From positions 15,810,001-15,874,000 of the forward strand of contig CM059621.1 of assembly GCA_030435675.1 (NCBI GenBank): 64,000 nucleotides of DNA. The letters are read 5' to 3'. The stretch comes from Steinernema hermaphroditum (taxonomy: Eukaryota; Nematoda; Chromadorea; Rhabditida; Steinernematidae). The position numbers were made by a program, and so were the translations under genes. The stretch's first letter is position 1, and each line of letters starts with the position of its first letter. Of this stretch, positions 1 through 13,079 are shown piece by piece. The notes under the pieces were generated by a model, which was not told where the DNA came from, searched no databases, and saw only the letters and a program-made list of their open reading frames with translations.

Positions 1-2596
1 TACATTGTACCGAATGCTTGTGAGCTATGTGTGTGGTCCATGGATCAACAATTAATCATGCTTTTGAACGTACGAAGGTTTAAACCGTTTGATGTTCCAT
101 TCCATTTTATTCGAATTTTTGAATGCTTCGTATGATGTCCACAGAAAGTGAATAGCTCCGATCTCTTAGAAGCATGTCCTCCGTTGTGGCACACCTTAGC
201 TACAGTGAAGTTCTCATTGCCGTTGCCCAGAAGGCTCCGTTCAGTTGTCGTTTGTTTGTTTCATGTTTCATGGAAATCGGCGTCTAGTCTGTATCTGACC
301 CTTGCCTGGCTAACGTGGCCGTCTAACCTCAAGATGGCGTTCTCAAATGTTCCGTAGACCGTTATGCAAAGTACGCATGCAGACAGTAGTGGTAAATAGT
401 ATTCCCGATACTGTGGGAAAAAAACAGGTCATTAGCGACTGGCTGTGACGACATTGGAATTTTTGACAGCGGTCACACGAGACATTAGACATACACTTCT
501 GTTTCAAAAATATAATCAAACCATAAGAGCTATCACATACGTTTCAATGTGGCTGCCCAACCACCCCGCATAGCCCTTACAGAAACCTGTTTTCTTAGTC
601 GCATATTCCATTTTATAAAAACTAAAATCTCTTCCCCGAATTGGGTCCCCGCCATTGTTTGCAGCTGTCATTCAAATTAGACGTTTAGGACAGCGGCCGT
701 CTGCGGAAGTCAGACGCACTTCCTCCGTTTTTTTGCTCTAGCTGTTGCACGCGATGAGCCAAGAATATCGCCAATTAATGCCCATAGAAAAGCGCTGGGC
801 ATTCTTAATCCGGCGTGCAGCGTTTGCCTGGACTTCATTTGAGTGTTTCTTCTTATAAATCGCCCCCTCTATATTTGCATAATTATTTCTATTTTTTTCG
901 CATAAAGTGGAGTATGCTGTTAAAAAGTATGCTGCTTCGCTTAGATCGCATTTTTGAATCAAAGGGTGCTCCAAAAAAAGGCATCTAGACAGTGAAGTTT
1001 ATGGCAAGTTCCATTAGATAAAACAGAACTGTGAGAAATCGGTCGTTTTCCTATTGTTTCCACCATTTCCGACCGACTGCAAGCGCATCTGCTTGACAAA
1101 ATGATTGCTAGTGTCTGCAAGACTTGTCTAGCATACGACTACCGAAGCCTGGGGTGTCATTTTCGAGAGCATCCAGACGTGAGACCGGTGCCGCATCCGA
1201 CCGAAGCGTCTGGAGGTATACATTCCCGTCGAAGGCCCAGAAAGGACATGTAGGCAGATTATTTTCTTGCCATTTTTTTCAATTTTCTAACGACTATCTG
1301 CTGTGCCATGTGCTTCGTGTTTGTTATGTTGCCCCGATTTTTGCCTTTCCTACTGGTTTTCTTTTGTAATGTTACCTTTTGTTGGGAATCTACAGAGTGG
1401 CCCAATTACTACCCTCAAGGTGTTTGTGGCGGGACCAACCGGCCGATCGCATTCTCTAACATTGCTCACTGACGACTAGTGGCCCGCAGATTTCGATCCA
1501 CAAATGGCGGCTAACGCAGCCGGTCGGAAAACCATAGAAAGCGACTGATCCCACAGGTCTGAACTTCGGGATGGATTTCCAGATACCGTTTTTGTTGACG
1601 ACGATCGTATGTTTCTGTGACGAAGTAGAGAATCTGGACGCCATTTATAGTGTTTTTTTTATATTTACTCTCTATTTTTGCTTTACGTTCGTCAGTTCAT
1701 CGATTAGCTCCGGCATCCTTCTTCTTCGCTCTTCTTACTATCAAATCAACGGAAATTTAGATCTGTATCGATTGTACCATTCGTCGTTCGCAGTTCACTT
1801 TGGGTGTAAAAAATAACAGTTTTAATGACAAAGACAGCAAAACAAAGATTTGTAATGGGAATCGTCGGCGACAGTTTCGCCATGGTCCGTATTTGTGTAA
1901 TCAGTGTGGAGGACAGAGAACATTAACATGATAAGCTCAACGTTCCTAGGTCTCCCTTAACCGGCACAAACATGCGACATTTCCAAATTTTGGCCCGACC
2001 GGCGGTGATCGCAGAGGATTCCTGAACAAGGCTCAAATCAAATCGATTCAAAGGCATGCTTTTCTTGTGAGTAGTTTTGGCCTGTGGGCTGATAGATTTG
2101 CCGTCACGGGTTTTCACCACGCTGTGGAAAGCAAGAAATAATTGGATAAATTGATGAGTATGAGATGTGGACAAAGATGTCGATGAGATGCAAACAAAAG
2201 ACTCAAGAGTTTCGTTCTACAGGCATCCAAGGAGACCTCGCTCCGTCTGACATGTTGTGATCAATTTTCGATGTTGTCGTCTATATCCTGAGCGTTGCCT
2301 GTTCCTTGTTTTTAGTTTGTTGTCTAAGATTTTAATTGGTTTTTGAACGAAAAAACAGATTTTTGTCAATGAAGAACAATTCCAAACGAAGCATGCATTG
2401 TTTACAATGACAACCCCTTGAACGTGATCTTGAAAGGTTCGGCCTCGGGATACACTATTTCCACTTTGTTTACTTATTTGTAGGAGCATAAGCCTCTTTT
2501 ATAATGAGAATATTAACATATTTTTGAATTGAAGAACAGAGTTTAATTCGTTTGATCGAAATGAAATGGTATTATTCATGATAATAAATTTATTAA
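1..2596. other. Non-coding, repeat-bearing flank
   Basis: I see no supported gene here; the open frames are short, lack splice context and read as shadows. Two pieces are recognisable. About 1,010-1,160 is a diverged, inverted copy of 23,600-23,745. About 1,250-1,375 resembles the 3' tail of the F-box-like gene near 47,880-48,010, in the opposite orientation. The heptamer ATTTTTG is frequent on this strand. Confidence 0.6.
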
Positions 2597-3333
2597 CCTA
2601 AATTAGTATTTTTTTCTCTCTCTAATAATCCCATCTAATCTCCTCTTACGGAAGATCATTTCTTAGGCACAGTACTCACACCTCCAGTTTTCGAGTTCTT
2701 TCATATAGATGTGCTCGTTTGTAACTGATTGGAAGGACGTTATTTCTTTTCAAATCCGCATCACAGGTCCTCTCTATTCATCCAGGCAAGAAGTTTTCCA
2801 AAAATTCTTAAAATTTTTGTGTCTTTTTACAAGGAACCTTCCGAAGTGTCCGCCTCGGATCAAGTTGGAAATTAGCGCACTGGTAGGCCTACATTAGTGA
2901 ATGTCAACCCCAAAAGGGCGGCTGCTGATACTCATACCAGGTCATGTAAACACTCTTCGAAAGTTACGTGCAAACGACTACTTCAAATCAAATCAGTTTA
3001 TCCACAACAATAGCAGCAATGGGTGATACAACACTGAAGCATTTCTAGAGTGAGGGGAACAATGGGTGGCGGTTACTAACTTTCAAATGTCGTACCGTAG
3101 AGTACAATTCGCTCCAGGGACTATCGGAAATTGGTTAACCTAAATTAGTATTTTTGCACGCCAGCAGTTCCATCTAATCTCCTCTTATGGAAGATCATTC
3201 CTTATGCACAATTCCGGTTTTCGATTTCTTTCATATTGATGTGCTCGTTAGTAACCGATTATTTATTAGGACGATATTTCTTTTCAAGTCCACCCCATTC
3301 ACACGTTTTTCAAAAATTCTGAAATTTTTTTGC
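2597..3333 (+). repeat. Local direct repeat pair, offset about 540 bp
   Basis: Two diverged copies of one unit lie in direct orientation at about 2,597-2,822 and 3,139-3,333. Both contain CCTAAATTAGTATTTTT, then ATCTAATCTCCTCTTA, GGAAGATCATT, a stretch around GTGCTCGTT and a run ending near AAAAATTCT. The first copy carries small extra segments. No coding potential is conserved between the copies. Confidence 0.75.
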
Positions 3334-4289
3334 GTCCTCTAACTCGTCACGCTATTATTTTTGCTTAACCATATGACACACATCACGCCCGCCATACATG
3401 CGGTTCACATCTCAGCTATTTTGCAATAAATAATAATCTCATATTCAGTGGTGTCGAAGAGAGCGTTGACGTGAAACGTCGGTATTCTTGTCCTGAGGAT
3501 TCTCTGATCTTCGATCTCTGGATTCCTGATTATCTTACAATAAATAATGATCTCATACAAAGATGCGCATTCGGGTCGTACTTTTTCCGGTGCTTTAGTA
3601 CTCGGACTTGCAAACGTTTTTCCATTAGATGCATTTTTAGATTACAGTGACCGTTTTCTCGGTTTCACAGATTCCGGCCGAAGCCATGCCAGAAGCAGGG
3701 AACTGGCTTCTTTCCACCTGCACAGTCTCTGCCAAACCTTTCTTGAGGATCTGGCGGCGATTCTGCTAGTTGTGGATCGGCTACATCGTAAGAAAAACCT
3801 TTTCATTTGCGAACACGACATTACTTAGACGGCCACAGTCAAAAATTTTCCGAAAGATTTTGAAGCCTGCATAGCGGCAAAAGCCGCTCTCTTCGACCTG
3901 AATCTGTGATATCGTTCTTTCATGAGGTAAATATTGTTTTTTCTATTTCGTTCACCGCTTCGAGATATGATCGATTTTCGGAGTCACAGTAATTCTGGGC
4001 CACCCTATTTTCGGGTCGTACCTTTAGAAATGGACCGTACCCCAAAAGCAGTGGACATAAAAGAAAGTATCTACAATTAATGGTGACAGGGCTACACCTT
4101 CCCGAAGACATGCTATAGTAGATTTCAATGTCTAGACAAGAAGACCATCACCATGGACTCTCTCCGATTATTTAGAATTGGTCGGCTTTCAACTTTTATT
4201 TCACCTTTTTAATTCGAATTATATATTTTTGGACCAACTTACGTTGAACTTTAACATCGCGAAAAACTAAATGTGTTTATTTTTGTAAA
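3334..4289. other. Non-coding spacer
   Basis: No gene is supported. Near-identical short stretches built on CAATAAATAATxATCTCATA occur at about 3,424 and 3,539. A piece at about 3,840-4,020 is related to the repeat unit at about 5,790-6,000: both have AAATTTTCCGAA and a later TTCGAGATAT motif. Confidence 0.55.
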
Positions 4290-4830
4290 GTTGGACAAAT
4301 GCCGTTGTTAAATTGTCGGTTCTGTCCCCCGTCAGGCTCCGCCCACACCACCGTAACCCGCACCTTCGTCTCGAATCCATACCTCCGAAACATCGTGTGA
4401 CATTTGCACCCTAATCTGCGTTCTCGTGTCAAAATATGAAAGCTGTTGTCGTTCGGCGGCGTCGTCCAACTCATCCCCCAAAACTCAGAGTCGAGCTGGA
4501 TCAATTCCCATGGATGCGCTTCCGGCAAAGTGGCCGACGCAGGGCGATTTGGGGGCGATGCGCTTGAGGACGACACTGGCGCGCGCACGCTTGATATATG
4601 TATCCTTGGCGCGGCTCCTTGGCCCGCGCGCGCTGTCGAAAATGGTCGAGCGGCGTTGGCGCTCAAGCTCGACACCACACTGCAAGTCAATAGTCCTTCG
4701 TTAGCATTTAAAATTTTCAATGAGAGGCGCGAGGCGGGCCAAGTTGGCCGCGCGGCCGCTGAAGTTAAATGGCGGCGGAGAGGAAGGAAGGGAGACGCGA
4801 CGACCACACAAACAAATTCCTATTCCTAGA
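4290..4830. other. GC-rich island, coding status unclear
   Basis: This block is far richer in G+C than its surroundings, with several CGCGCG-type runs at 4,580-4,760. Open frames on both strands (about 175 codons minus, about 125 plus) overlap completely, as expected when stop codons are rare through composition alone. I see no splice sites, conserved motif or homologous family. It could be a high-copy repeat, a CpG-rich regulatory block or a remnant of transferred sequence. I do not call a gene. Confidence 0.45.
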
Positions 4831-4976
4831 GCGTCGACGCGCATCATGGCTTTTTTGATTGTCATCATACGCGAGTGTCTAAATTACATGCTTTACTCGT
4901 CCTTGCGCCGCCGCGTCGGCCGGGTTGTACAATTGGCCTTGTAGGGAAGGGCTATTTGTCCTGGTGATCTTCGTGT

Positions 4977-5035
4977 GCTTTTTGATCTTCATCGTAGGGA
5001 GCAGGAGCCTTTTGATCTTCATCGTAGGGAGCAAC
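4977..5035 (+). repeat. Short tandem duplication
   Basis: The stretch TTTTGATCTTCATCGTAGGG is repeated back to back. The two copies start about 30 bases apart, near 4,980 and 5,010. Confidence 0.8.
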
Positions 5036-5394
5036 GATCTCGGACGTGTTTTGGAGATGGGCAGCCGGAAGTGGGCTGTGTTTCAAATAAAAAAATTAGG
5101 GCGAATTTAATTATTCATTTTTGATATCCTAGTATTCGGATACAACATCTCTTTCTTTTACACTACACAGCTCTCGACAGACTCAGCTCAAAATTTTCCG
5201 GAAGTGTGCTGTGTTTCAAATCTAATATCCACTGGTTAAAATAACAGGATGCGTGCAAAGCTCTGTAATGCCAAATTTAATTATTCATTTTCGCCTTTTG
5301 ACTCACTACACCGCTCCTACCCATGACTGCAGAACTCGGTCTTGCAAACGGTTTTCGATTTGTCACTTCTCACATTTTGAAGGAGAAGACCAGC

Positions 5395-5915
5395 CGAATT
5401 CACCACACAACATTTGACTCCTTGAACGTCACACTCTGACATGGCTGGGAAGAAATTTATGTCCGATGGACACAGTTCATATTTTTCCGAAACGTTTGAC
5501 GTTATTCACTTCCATATAAGGTGGTCACTTCCAAGGGAATCTGTATGCAAATTTTGTCGCTCGTTTTGTCAACAGGGTTAAGTTTCAAATTTTCACAGTA
5601 AAGCCGACCTTTTTTTTTTATTTTTTTTTACTTTAATTGCTTTAAGACTTTAAGATTTTTGAGCCACTGGTGCTTTAACTGTCGATTTATCACTTTTCAG
5701 TAGTAACCATTTTCAAGCAGAAGGCCCACCATTCAACATTTGACTTCCTCTCCGAAAAGGAGGAATTTCTGTCAGACCGTCTGAAAGTCTGACGGACAGT
5801 ACAAAATTTTCCGAAGCGTTTGGTTTGGAAGCCGTTATGAGGCTTTCCCGCAGAAGGTGGCCACTTCTAAGAGAATCTGAGATACCCTTTGTAGTTTTTG
5901 TCGCTCTTGTGATAT
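5395..5915 (+). repeat. Local direct repeat pair, offset about 320 bp
   Basis: Diverged copies lie at about 5,395-5,575 and 5,725-5,915. Shared landmarks are CAACATTTGACT, a TTTTCCGAAxCGTTTG segment, GGTGGxCACTTC and a later TTTTGTCGCTC. A third partial relative lies near 3,840-4,020. Confidence 0.65.
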
Positions 5916-6169
5916 ATGTTGTTGAATCTAAATCGCTCACTATTTCGAGATATAACTGATTTTTGCTTGAACACAGACAACACTGCATATTGAGCCCTGG
6001 AATGTTAGGCATTGTTTTATAGTACATTCTGAAATTTTTTTTATGAAACTTGCCGTGGACGCGCAATCTTGATTCAGTGTTCTTGAAAACAAGAGCAAAA
6101 ATTAAACAGTGGTTAAAACAAACCTGGGCAGTCGAACGTGGACATCCTCAGTATTTAATAATCTCACCT

Positions 6170-6304
6170 TTGATGGCTGTTTCGAGACGATTTCGAAATT
6201 TGGATATCTGGAGTATCTCCTTTTCGTTTAAGGTTCATTTGGGACTTCTTTCGAAATATCCAAATTCGAAAGCCTCAACATCAAACAGTGCCATCAAAGA
6301 TTAT
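6170..6304. repeat. Imperfect inverted repeat, MITE-like
   Basis: The left arm starts with CTTTGATGGC and contains TTTCGAAATTTGGATATC. The right arm contains ATATCCAAATTCGAAAG and ends with GCCATCAAAG. Arms of roughly 45 bases enclose a short loop. This looks like a small palindromic mobile element; no target-site duplication is obvious. Confidence 0.6.
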
Positions 6305-9300
6305 GCTTGCACACTTAATTGTAAATAAACAATCACTTAATTTTATGCGCTATTTCTCCATTACTTCCTTCGTGTTGTTAAGTTTTTCCGTTTTGAAACC
6401 TTTCTATCGAAAGCGCTACGCGTACGACCTGAATGCCCAAACGATGATGAATTTTTTAACACTAATTTTTGCTCTACGTGGATTGACCATGCTTTCAAAA
6501 TAAGCGTGTTCTTCGAGGCGGGTATAGATTTCGAAATGTGAATCAATAAGCACACATTGCGCCTTTGAATGTATGCCATCTGTCGCTATATGTTAGTCCA
6601 AAGTCGATTTTTGGGCACGAAGAGTTAGGTCTAAATCGCGAATTTTCCACTTATTTCGAACTGTAATAGCGTTTTGGAGTTTCACACCTTTCGCATGACC
6701 CTCGTTTCTTGATTTTTTGAATACGCTTGTATCGGTCTAAACAAGAAAGACCGATCAAGACCGTAATCGCGTGTACGAAATCGCCCCGCCTTAAATTAGG
6801 AGTACACTCTTGCGTCAATTAAGGAAGGGGTTAATCGGAAAGCAGCAGATTGTTTGAATGCCCTTGCATCTAAATATCTTGTGTGATTCAAGCTTGGCCT
6901 ACGTCTAAAAGCAACTGACTGTCCATGTCTGTACTTTGGAAAGATCGCATTGGATACTTTTATAATTTTTGGTGTCGTCGTAGGTCGATTCTTTTGCTAT
7001 CCCATATATTGTGGGTTGGTACATTGAAAACGTCTCGTACCGTCAAGTGTGGATCGTCCTCCAAAAGCACTAGACATGGGGTGATTCCGCTTAAAATGCC
7101 CCTTTTTTGTTGGATGTCTATTTTCGCAGTGTGTAACCCTCGGATCAGATTGGTTCGTATGGCTGATAGCTTATGTCTCCAGAATGTGCGTTATGGTGCC
7201 CCTCCTGCATGTTCTCCGCTCTATTTGAGCCATTTTATGTTCATGTCTGCGAAGCACCACCTGCAGATACGTAGAATACATGTGAGTTTAGGCTTCATTA
7301 TTTCGTACGTTTTGCGCACGGATGTACGACTGAGACGATGCTCATCTCTGATCTTGCGTAAAGCTGCGATTAGTACATCACTTTGTGTGACACTTTTTAG
7401 ATGACGTTCCAAAAATTTATTTTTGTACACGTCTGTTCGTACTAGTATTTGATTTTTGTTTAATTGTGCGACATCAACGAGGATTAGCGTTGTTGGTCGT
7501 TTCGGATTATTCAATTTTTTTATTTCAACAATTTAACTCTAACCACTCATCAATGAGTTGCTCTGTCTTAATTTATGTGCGCCATGCCAATACCGTACTT
7601 CGGTAAAATGCAAGGCTTCAGAGAGTGTATGGTGGCCGGTATTCAATGACCCAACCTACCTACACAAACTTGATTTTATTTGGCTTTTGTCTAATGTACT
7701 CGTTTCGGATTAGACTTAATTTTCTAACTTTTCTAATTAGAATTACGTCGCATCGACATGGACAGTTTTGTCGTTGTTGAGCGGCAGGTTGTTATAACTC
7801 GTGCTCCGTCTGATTTTCTGGCAATGTTTATGATCTGATTTGACCACAACACCAAGAAAGCCAAGATGTTTATTTTTGCACGATGTCACCGGTTCGCATT
7901 GTTATGCTTTCATCTTCACCGATCTTTCGGCGTGATTTTCCGGGATTCTTGGATGTCGTACGGTAATAGATTATCTCACTTTTACCATTAGTGTTGTCTC
8001 CAATTTGTTGAAAGAAATAAACAGGAAAGATGGGGGCTTGAATTTCACGAGTGACGCACTTGGATCTGAGCTGTTTTGCCGGAAGCGCGCTGAACCAAAA
8101 AAAAACCATGCCTGCACTATGAAAACAACGTTAATAAATATTGTTATAGCTTTTTAATTCATTCACTTACGCTACAGCTTTCTAATTCATTTAAAGGAAC
8201 CGATGTTTAGCCGTGAAGGCAGCACATTCCGCGGTTCCCAAGAGAGGAAAAAGGTCGAAAGCCATCGGTCGTGACGATAAAGGAAACTACTTTTAAGAAT
8301 TCGTCATTTTTAGGAGCTGTAGCTTTTAAAGAGGTCCGTTTCAAACAGGGGAGAAAATAGAGGTGAGAAAAATCGGTGAATTGCGAATTATTTTTGCTGT
8401 TCGGTTCACGAAATTACCGTTAAGTGACATACTCTACATATAAGCGGAGAACTGACGGTCTGTACTTAAAATGATGAGCGACGTAAGAAATCTTGCCAAG
8501 CTGAATCTTATCTCTTGTCTGGCTGTGAGAGTAGCCAACTTATGTATTCCTGGACAGAGAAATTTTGAGCACTTTGTCAACTGGTTCCACTGGGCAGCGG
8601 TTGCATTTGCTCATTCGATGTGCGGTTCCAGACAGTACAGAAAATAAGGAGGTGAATCAACCCCGACAGAGGTGTTTCTATCCGAAAAACGCCCGCTGGC
8701 CTACTGTACCCTTGCATTCGAAAGACGCGAGATTGTATTCAGTATCACTATATTTCATTTATTAGATTTCATCTATAGCAATGAGTCCAGAAGCATTCCT
8801 TAAACGATGTAATATTTCAATGGCTATTCAATGAGGGTGCCTTCTCTAGTCCAATTTGATTACAATTATTCACTTCATTTATTTTTGTCCATCATTCGTG
8901 GCGGATGCCCTCCTCTTGCGCGCCATCTAATAGCGTCTAGATAAAGCGTCCAATTTAGGAACGGATAATTGATCTTCGTATGTCTACTCTGTTTGTCGAC
9001 ATGGACATACGGAGGTGAAGTGGAAGAGGACGAACTAAGCGGCTGTTCCTCCTTGGCTCAACGACATCTTTTTATTCACTGCCACTGAATCACTTATTTC
9101 TCATCTCAGATTACATTTCCGCTACCCTCTCTACTTCATAGTCCGTATAGGTCATCTTCTTGCAGGTAAGCTTCGAACTAATCCTTGGTAATTGGGGGAA
9201 GGCTGTAGCTCTATGTCGCTTCATGCAGGCTTTTTTTTGGTGGAGTGGTCGTTTTGGGACCAAAAGCGGCGACGGATACGGTGACGGTGAGCTTCTGAAC

Positions 9301-10090
9301 CCCGGCATTAATATTTTTCGCTGCCCTCTTAACCTATTCAGCTCAGGTTTTTGCTTTCTGGGAGCACATTAGTTGAATTAATGAAAATATGTTATACGCT
9401 TTAAATCGGGCGCCTTGTACGACAAACTTCTGGCTAATTAGCCCAAAAGATCATTGAAAATCATTAATCAATGCTTATGTTCTTAGGCACTCAGTTTCGT
9501 AAGAATTATGCTTCAATTTGGTTTATAAAGATTATGATTTTCGCTCATCGATAACCTCTCCTTGATCATCCATAACCGAAAACTTCTTGCCCATAAATTG
9601 GCGGACAACACAGAAAGTAGTGATCGAAAAAGGTTTTCTCTTGAGTGCAGTCCCGCCACGAAAGGCCTTTAGTGCTCCATATTAATTTGAATGGTTTCCC
9701 TAATTTTTGTGGGTCGATGCCTCGGTCAATGTAAAACTGTTTAATTAGTTATCTGTAAATTTTTGAACAAGCTATTATTACTTGGACAGTGGTATATTAT
9801 GCTTTAAAAGGTTTAATAAAAACTAAGATAACTCAAGCTCGGATAAAACGGCCTACATACCTTCAATCGTTCTGGAGAATAGATTCCTTTGCAAGGAGCT
9901 CATTTGCTTACTGTTCAAATCATTTTTTTATAACAGATTCACTGAGAAATAACTGTCGATCCACCTTCAATTAGACGACCGGTTTATTTGTCCAGTGCTC
10001 GCTGTTCGTTCCGAAAACCGTTCTGTCCCGCGTTTTCTACACACTTTTTTTTGAAGACTCTCATTTCGCCTCTCTTTAGAAATGTACTTA
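6305..10090. other. Non-coding region without a supported gene
   Basis: Open frames occur on both strands at about 6,925-7,510, but none has splice context or a recognisable complete domain. A minus-strand segment (LLEDDPHLTVRDVF, near 7,030-7,075) faintly resembles a Tc1/mariner helix-turn-helix but is isolated. I found nothing else that can be supported. Confidence 0.5.
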
Positions 10091-10094
10091 TCTT

Positions 10095-10225
10095 CTATTT
10101 TTGCAAAATCAAAGATTATTATCGTTCGGAAAGTTCATTTTGATTTTGCACCTGTGCTAGAGTGCCATTACTATGTTCGCTTCTTTCGTTTATTACCTGA
10201 AGGTCAACGATACGCTACGGTCGTT
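10095..10225 (+). repeat. Dispersed repeat copy A
   Basis: This segment shares CTATTTTTGCAAAATCAAAG, then GCACCTGTGCTAGAGT, TTCGCTTCTTTCG and CGATACGCTAC with 42,778-42,940 in the same order and orientation. The two loci are 32 kb apart, so the element is dispersed. The copy at 42.8 kb is slightly longer. Confidence 0.8.
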
Positions 10226-10440
10226 TTTTTCAAACGGTTCAAATTGTCCCTTTAATGATGTTTATAATACAGGGTGCGCGAAATGATCTGCACGAAATCT
10301 CACATAAATCAACCGTCAATTGTCGACTCATTGTTACCCCATGGCCGAATGGCCTTCTAGGCCGTATGGCCTTTGGCTATACGGCTAAAAATAATAAGCG
10401 CGCCACTTTTGCTCCATTTTTGATCACTCATGTCGTTAAT

Positions 10441-10923
10441 GCTAAAAGCTACTTTGTTCGGGACTAAGAACAGATCAGCAGCAGCATCAACCAGCTGTAG
10501 CATTTGAAAGCATGCTGGGAAACCTGGCGATAAACTGGCGATAAGTTGAGGCATGCACAGCAGCTGGACCGGGAATAGGCCGTGTTATAGGGTGTAGCTT
10601 TTGACCATGGAAAGGATAATGGGCAGAGCTGAACATCATGGAATGAAGAAAAGATGAACATATACCGCGGATGCGGCATGAACGAGCATAGGGAAGAACG
10701 GGGAGTAAAATGAGGCATGGACGGGGTCAGAGATGGTTAACGCTTTGTACCATGGAGGACTGGACGAAGCATAAGATGAATCGTGGTTAGATGAACTACG
10801 GACAGAGCGAAGGATGAGACATGAATGGGGATGAATATGGAGCAGAACGGGGCATGAGCATTCAGCATGAAGCACTAAGCAACATAGGCGGCCGATACTG
10901 CTAGCGCTAAAAGCTATTTTGTT
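10441..10923 (+). repeat. Purine-rich degenerate minisatellite bracketed by a direct repeat
   Basis: A block of about 445 bases (10,459-10,905) is built from loosely repeated G/A-rich words such as GGCATGAACG, GGGAAGAACGGGGAG and GAGCAGAACGGGGCATGAG. It is bounded by GCTAAAAGCTACTTTGTT at 10,441-10,458 and GCTAAAAGCTATTTTGTT at 10,906-10,923, which differ at one base. The composition is unlike the flanks. The long minus-strand open frames reflect the scarcity of minus-strand purine stops and are not called as genes. Confidence 0.65.
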
Positions 10924-11329
10924 TGTGCATTTCGTATGACGTTGAGGGAACGTATCAGGATACTTTCATAAGCTTTCATAGTAAGATCATTGATATATTC
11001 AGTAATTTTTGCACTTCTCCGGTTTCGGCGTTAACAGTAATTACTTTTTCGATGCTTTAGGAAGTAATGAAATCGCGTAGTTTTTATTTTTCGCAACTCA
11101 AAAAATGTTTCCAATCAATTCCATCATGATTTTTGTCTATCATTTGAGTATCTTGTGGACCTTGGCACCTTGAAAGGCTTGTCAGTTATTTTTGCCTTTA
11201 ATAACTCACATCATTCAATGTAGAAAAATGACAAATTGCATTTAAAACGTGGCTTTTCAGAAAGGTTTTTTTATGATGGTCTTTTATGTATCATCTTTCG
11301 TACTGCTTACATCACCGTACTGAGAAAAA

Positions 11330-12060
11330 AAGCCATATAGTTTGATTATAGCTGCTTCTACCAAATCATAGCCTTAGAGCTGGTCTTTCGTCGAGGGACT
11401 GGCTACATTTTTGTAGAGATGAGAAGCCATCCGACCAAAAGCCGTTAAAGAAGAAACATACAACTGCTTTATTTTGAGCTAATTATTCGATTCCAAGAAG
11501 CATAAATAACTTTTGAACGTCCAAGAGGTTTCCCATAACAAAGTCGTAGTTAAAGCAAAAAAAAAATTTATATGTGATTTAATAGTTAATGACATTCTGG
11601 GTGGCCAATCAGAGGATTTGAAATTGACGAGAACGAGGCACTTTTCGTTTATTTTAAAGGAACTGGCGCGTGGTCTCACTTTCACGCATAGCGGTTGTCG
11701 TTGTCACAATCATCGTCCCGGCTCCACTTTTGTACGCAAGACCTCTCCTGTATGAACTGAATGCATCGTTTAGCTGCTTTTACCACACCATAGCCCTAGA
11801 ACTGGTCTTACTTATGTGTTGACCGCGATCGGTGTGGTCGTCCATTTGCTTTCTCAGAAACAGAGTTGGCGGGAATGGGTGTCGTTTTCGGGTTTTCGGG
11901 TCGGGTACCCAGAGAACTCTGCTCAGAAATGAGTTGAGTGAGCGGTCGTCCTTGGCCGTCGTTGTTGGCACAATGATCTCCCCGGCTCCATTTTTGCAGA
12001 GAAAACAGCGATAGCACTCCTGTATGAACTGAATGCATCGTTTAGCAAATCGTCAGAACG
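11330..12060 (+). repeat. Dispersed repeat family F1, two tandem partial copies
   Basis: The segments TAGAACTGGTCTT, GAACTGAATGCATCGTTTAG and GTCGTTGTTGGCACAATGAT recur here at about 11,340-11,400, 11,690-11,810 and 11,930-12,050. The same family appears at 17,540-17,740, 33,780-34,040 (inverted), 36,200-36,360 and 36,630-36,880. Its hallmarks are a run ending CCGGCTCC and, in several copies, CAGAAGGCCTGG. No transposase frame is visible, so this is probably a non-autonomous element. Confidence 0.7.
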
Positions 12061-13079
12061 GGTTCCAGTAGTGCTCCGAGAAATGTACGGCTGAATGCTG
12101 CGCCATGAGAATCGACCCGTTCCTCCACTGCCTCGAGCTCCTCTTCCTGCTGGAGATGTGTCGCGCCGGCGGCGTTCGCAAAACCCATCCCATCGAGCTC
12201 ACCATTGACTCTGGATCCATTCGAGGCGAATATTTGGTAGGTGTTTAGAGTGATTTCGATGGTGTTGAAGTAAGAAAGAGATTTACTCTGATTATTCCTA
12301 TCCAACTCCTTAAATCCTTCATTTTTGTCCTCCTTTGTATCATATTTCGTAGTCTAAAATCAGTTAATTTTTCAACAGTCATTCCTCCACGTTTGTCCGT
12401 CAATTTTTGATGGTCGATCCACGTTCAGGTTGCATCAGCCGGCTGCAGCCAGCTCGAAGCTTCCAATATTTCTGTTTATTTTATCAATATCGCCTACAGC
12501 CACTGCGTGTGGTATTCCATAATGAATAAGTAATGAAATGCGTAAATGAAAAGTCTTTTTAAAGTAGGTTAAAATCTTCGTCCATAGCCCCTAGCTGGAA
12601 TTGTGATGGCTAATTTTTGGTGTCTCGGAAATGTCAGCTTTTAGATTTACATTGGTTACCATAAATCAGATGTTTTCTTGATTTTTGAGTAGGCCAACTT
12701 TTCAGTCAAAAAAACGATCTAAGGTTGTGACCACTGTGTCCGAATTGTATAGTCGAGCTGTTCTATCCATTATATGACCATCTGTGTTGCCCAACCATTC
12801 TCAACGTCCATAGCCTGTTTTCCCCCAGCAAACGACTGTAAACGTTTGGATTCAAAGAGGCCTTTTCGATTGCCTTTTAATATCTTGCCACTAGGAAGTT
12901 TTAGGAACAGAGCGATAGCTTCGTTTGACAGCTAAGTTGGCAACTGCCTGTAATATAATAGTCATTTGGCGAACTCATTCAAGATAGCGGATCTGGGCTG
13001 TTATTGTGGAACCAACATCAAGTGGCCGTTGCAGTGTGTTCTTTCGTTTGGTCACAGCATTAAACGTCGCAAAAATAGA
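12061..13079. other. Non-coding spacer
   Basis: No supported gene. Short open frames lack splice context. ATTTTTG occurs several times on the plus strand and CAAAAAT is essentially absent. Confidence 0.5.

Noticed and set aside
4277..4829. Long open frames of 127-176 codons on opposite strands.
   Set aside because: They overlap fully in a GC-rich block and have no motif, splice sites or plausible start context.
6925..7514. Overlapping open frames on both strands with a faint transposase-like helix-turn-helix (LLEDDPHLTVRDVF).
   Set aside because: No terminal repeats, no DDE/DDD block and no continuous homology; too weak to call.
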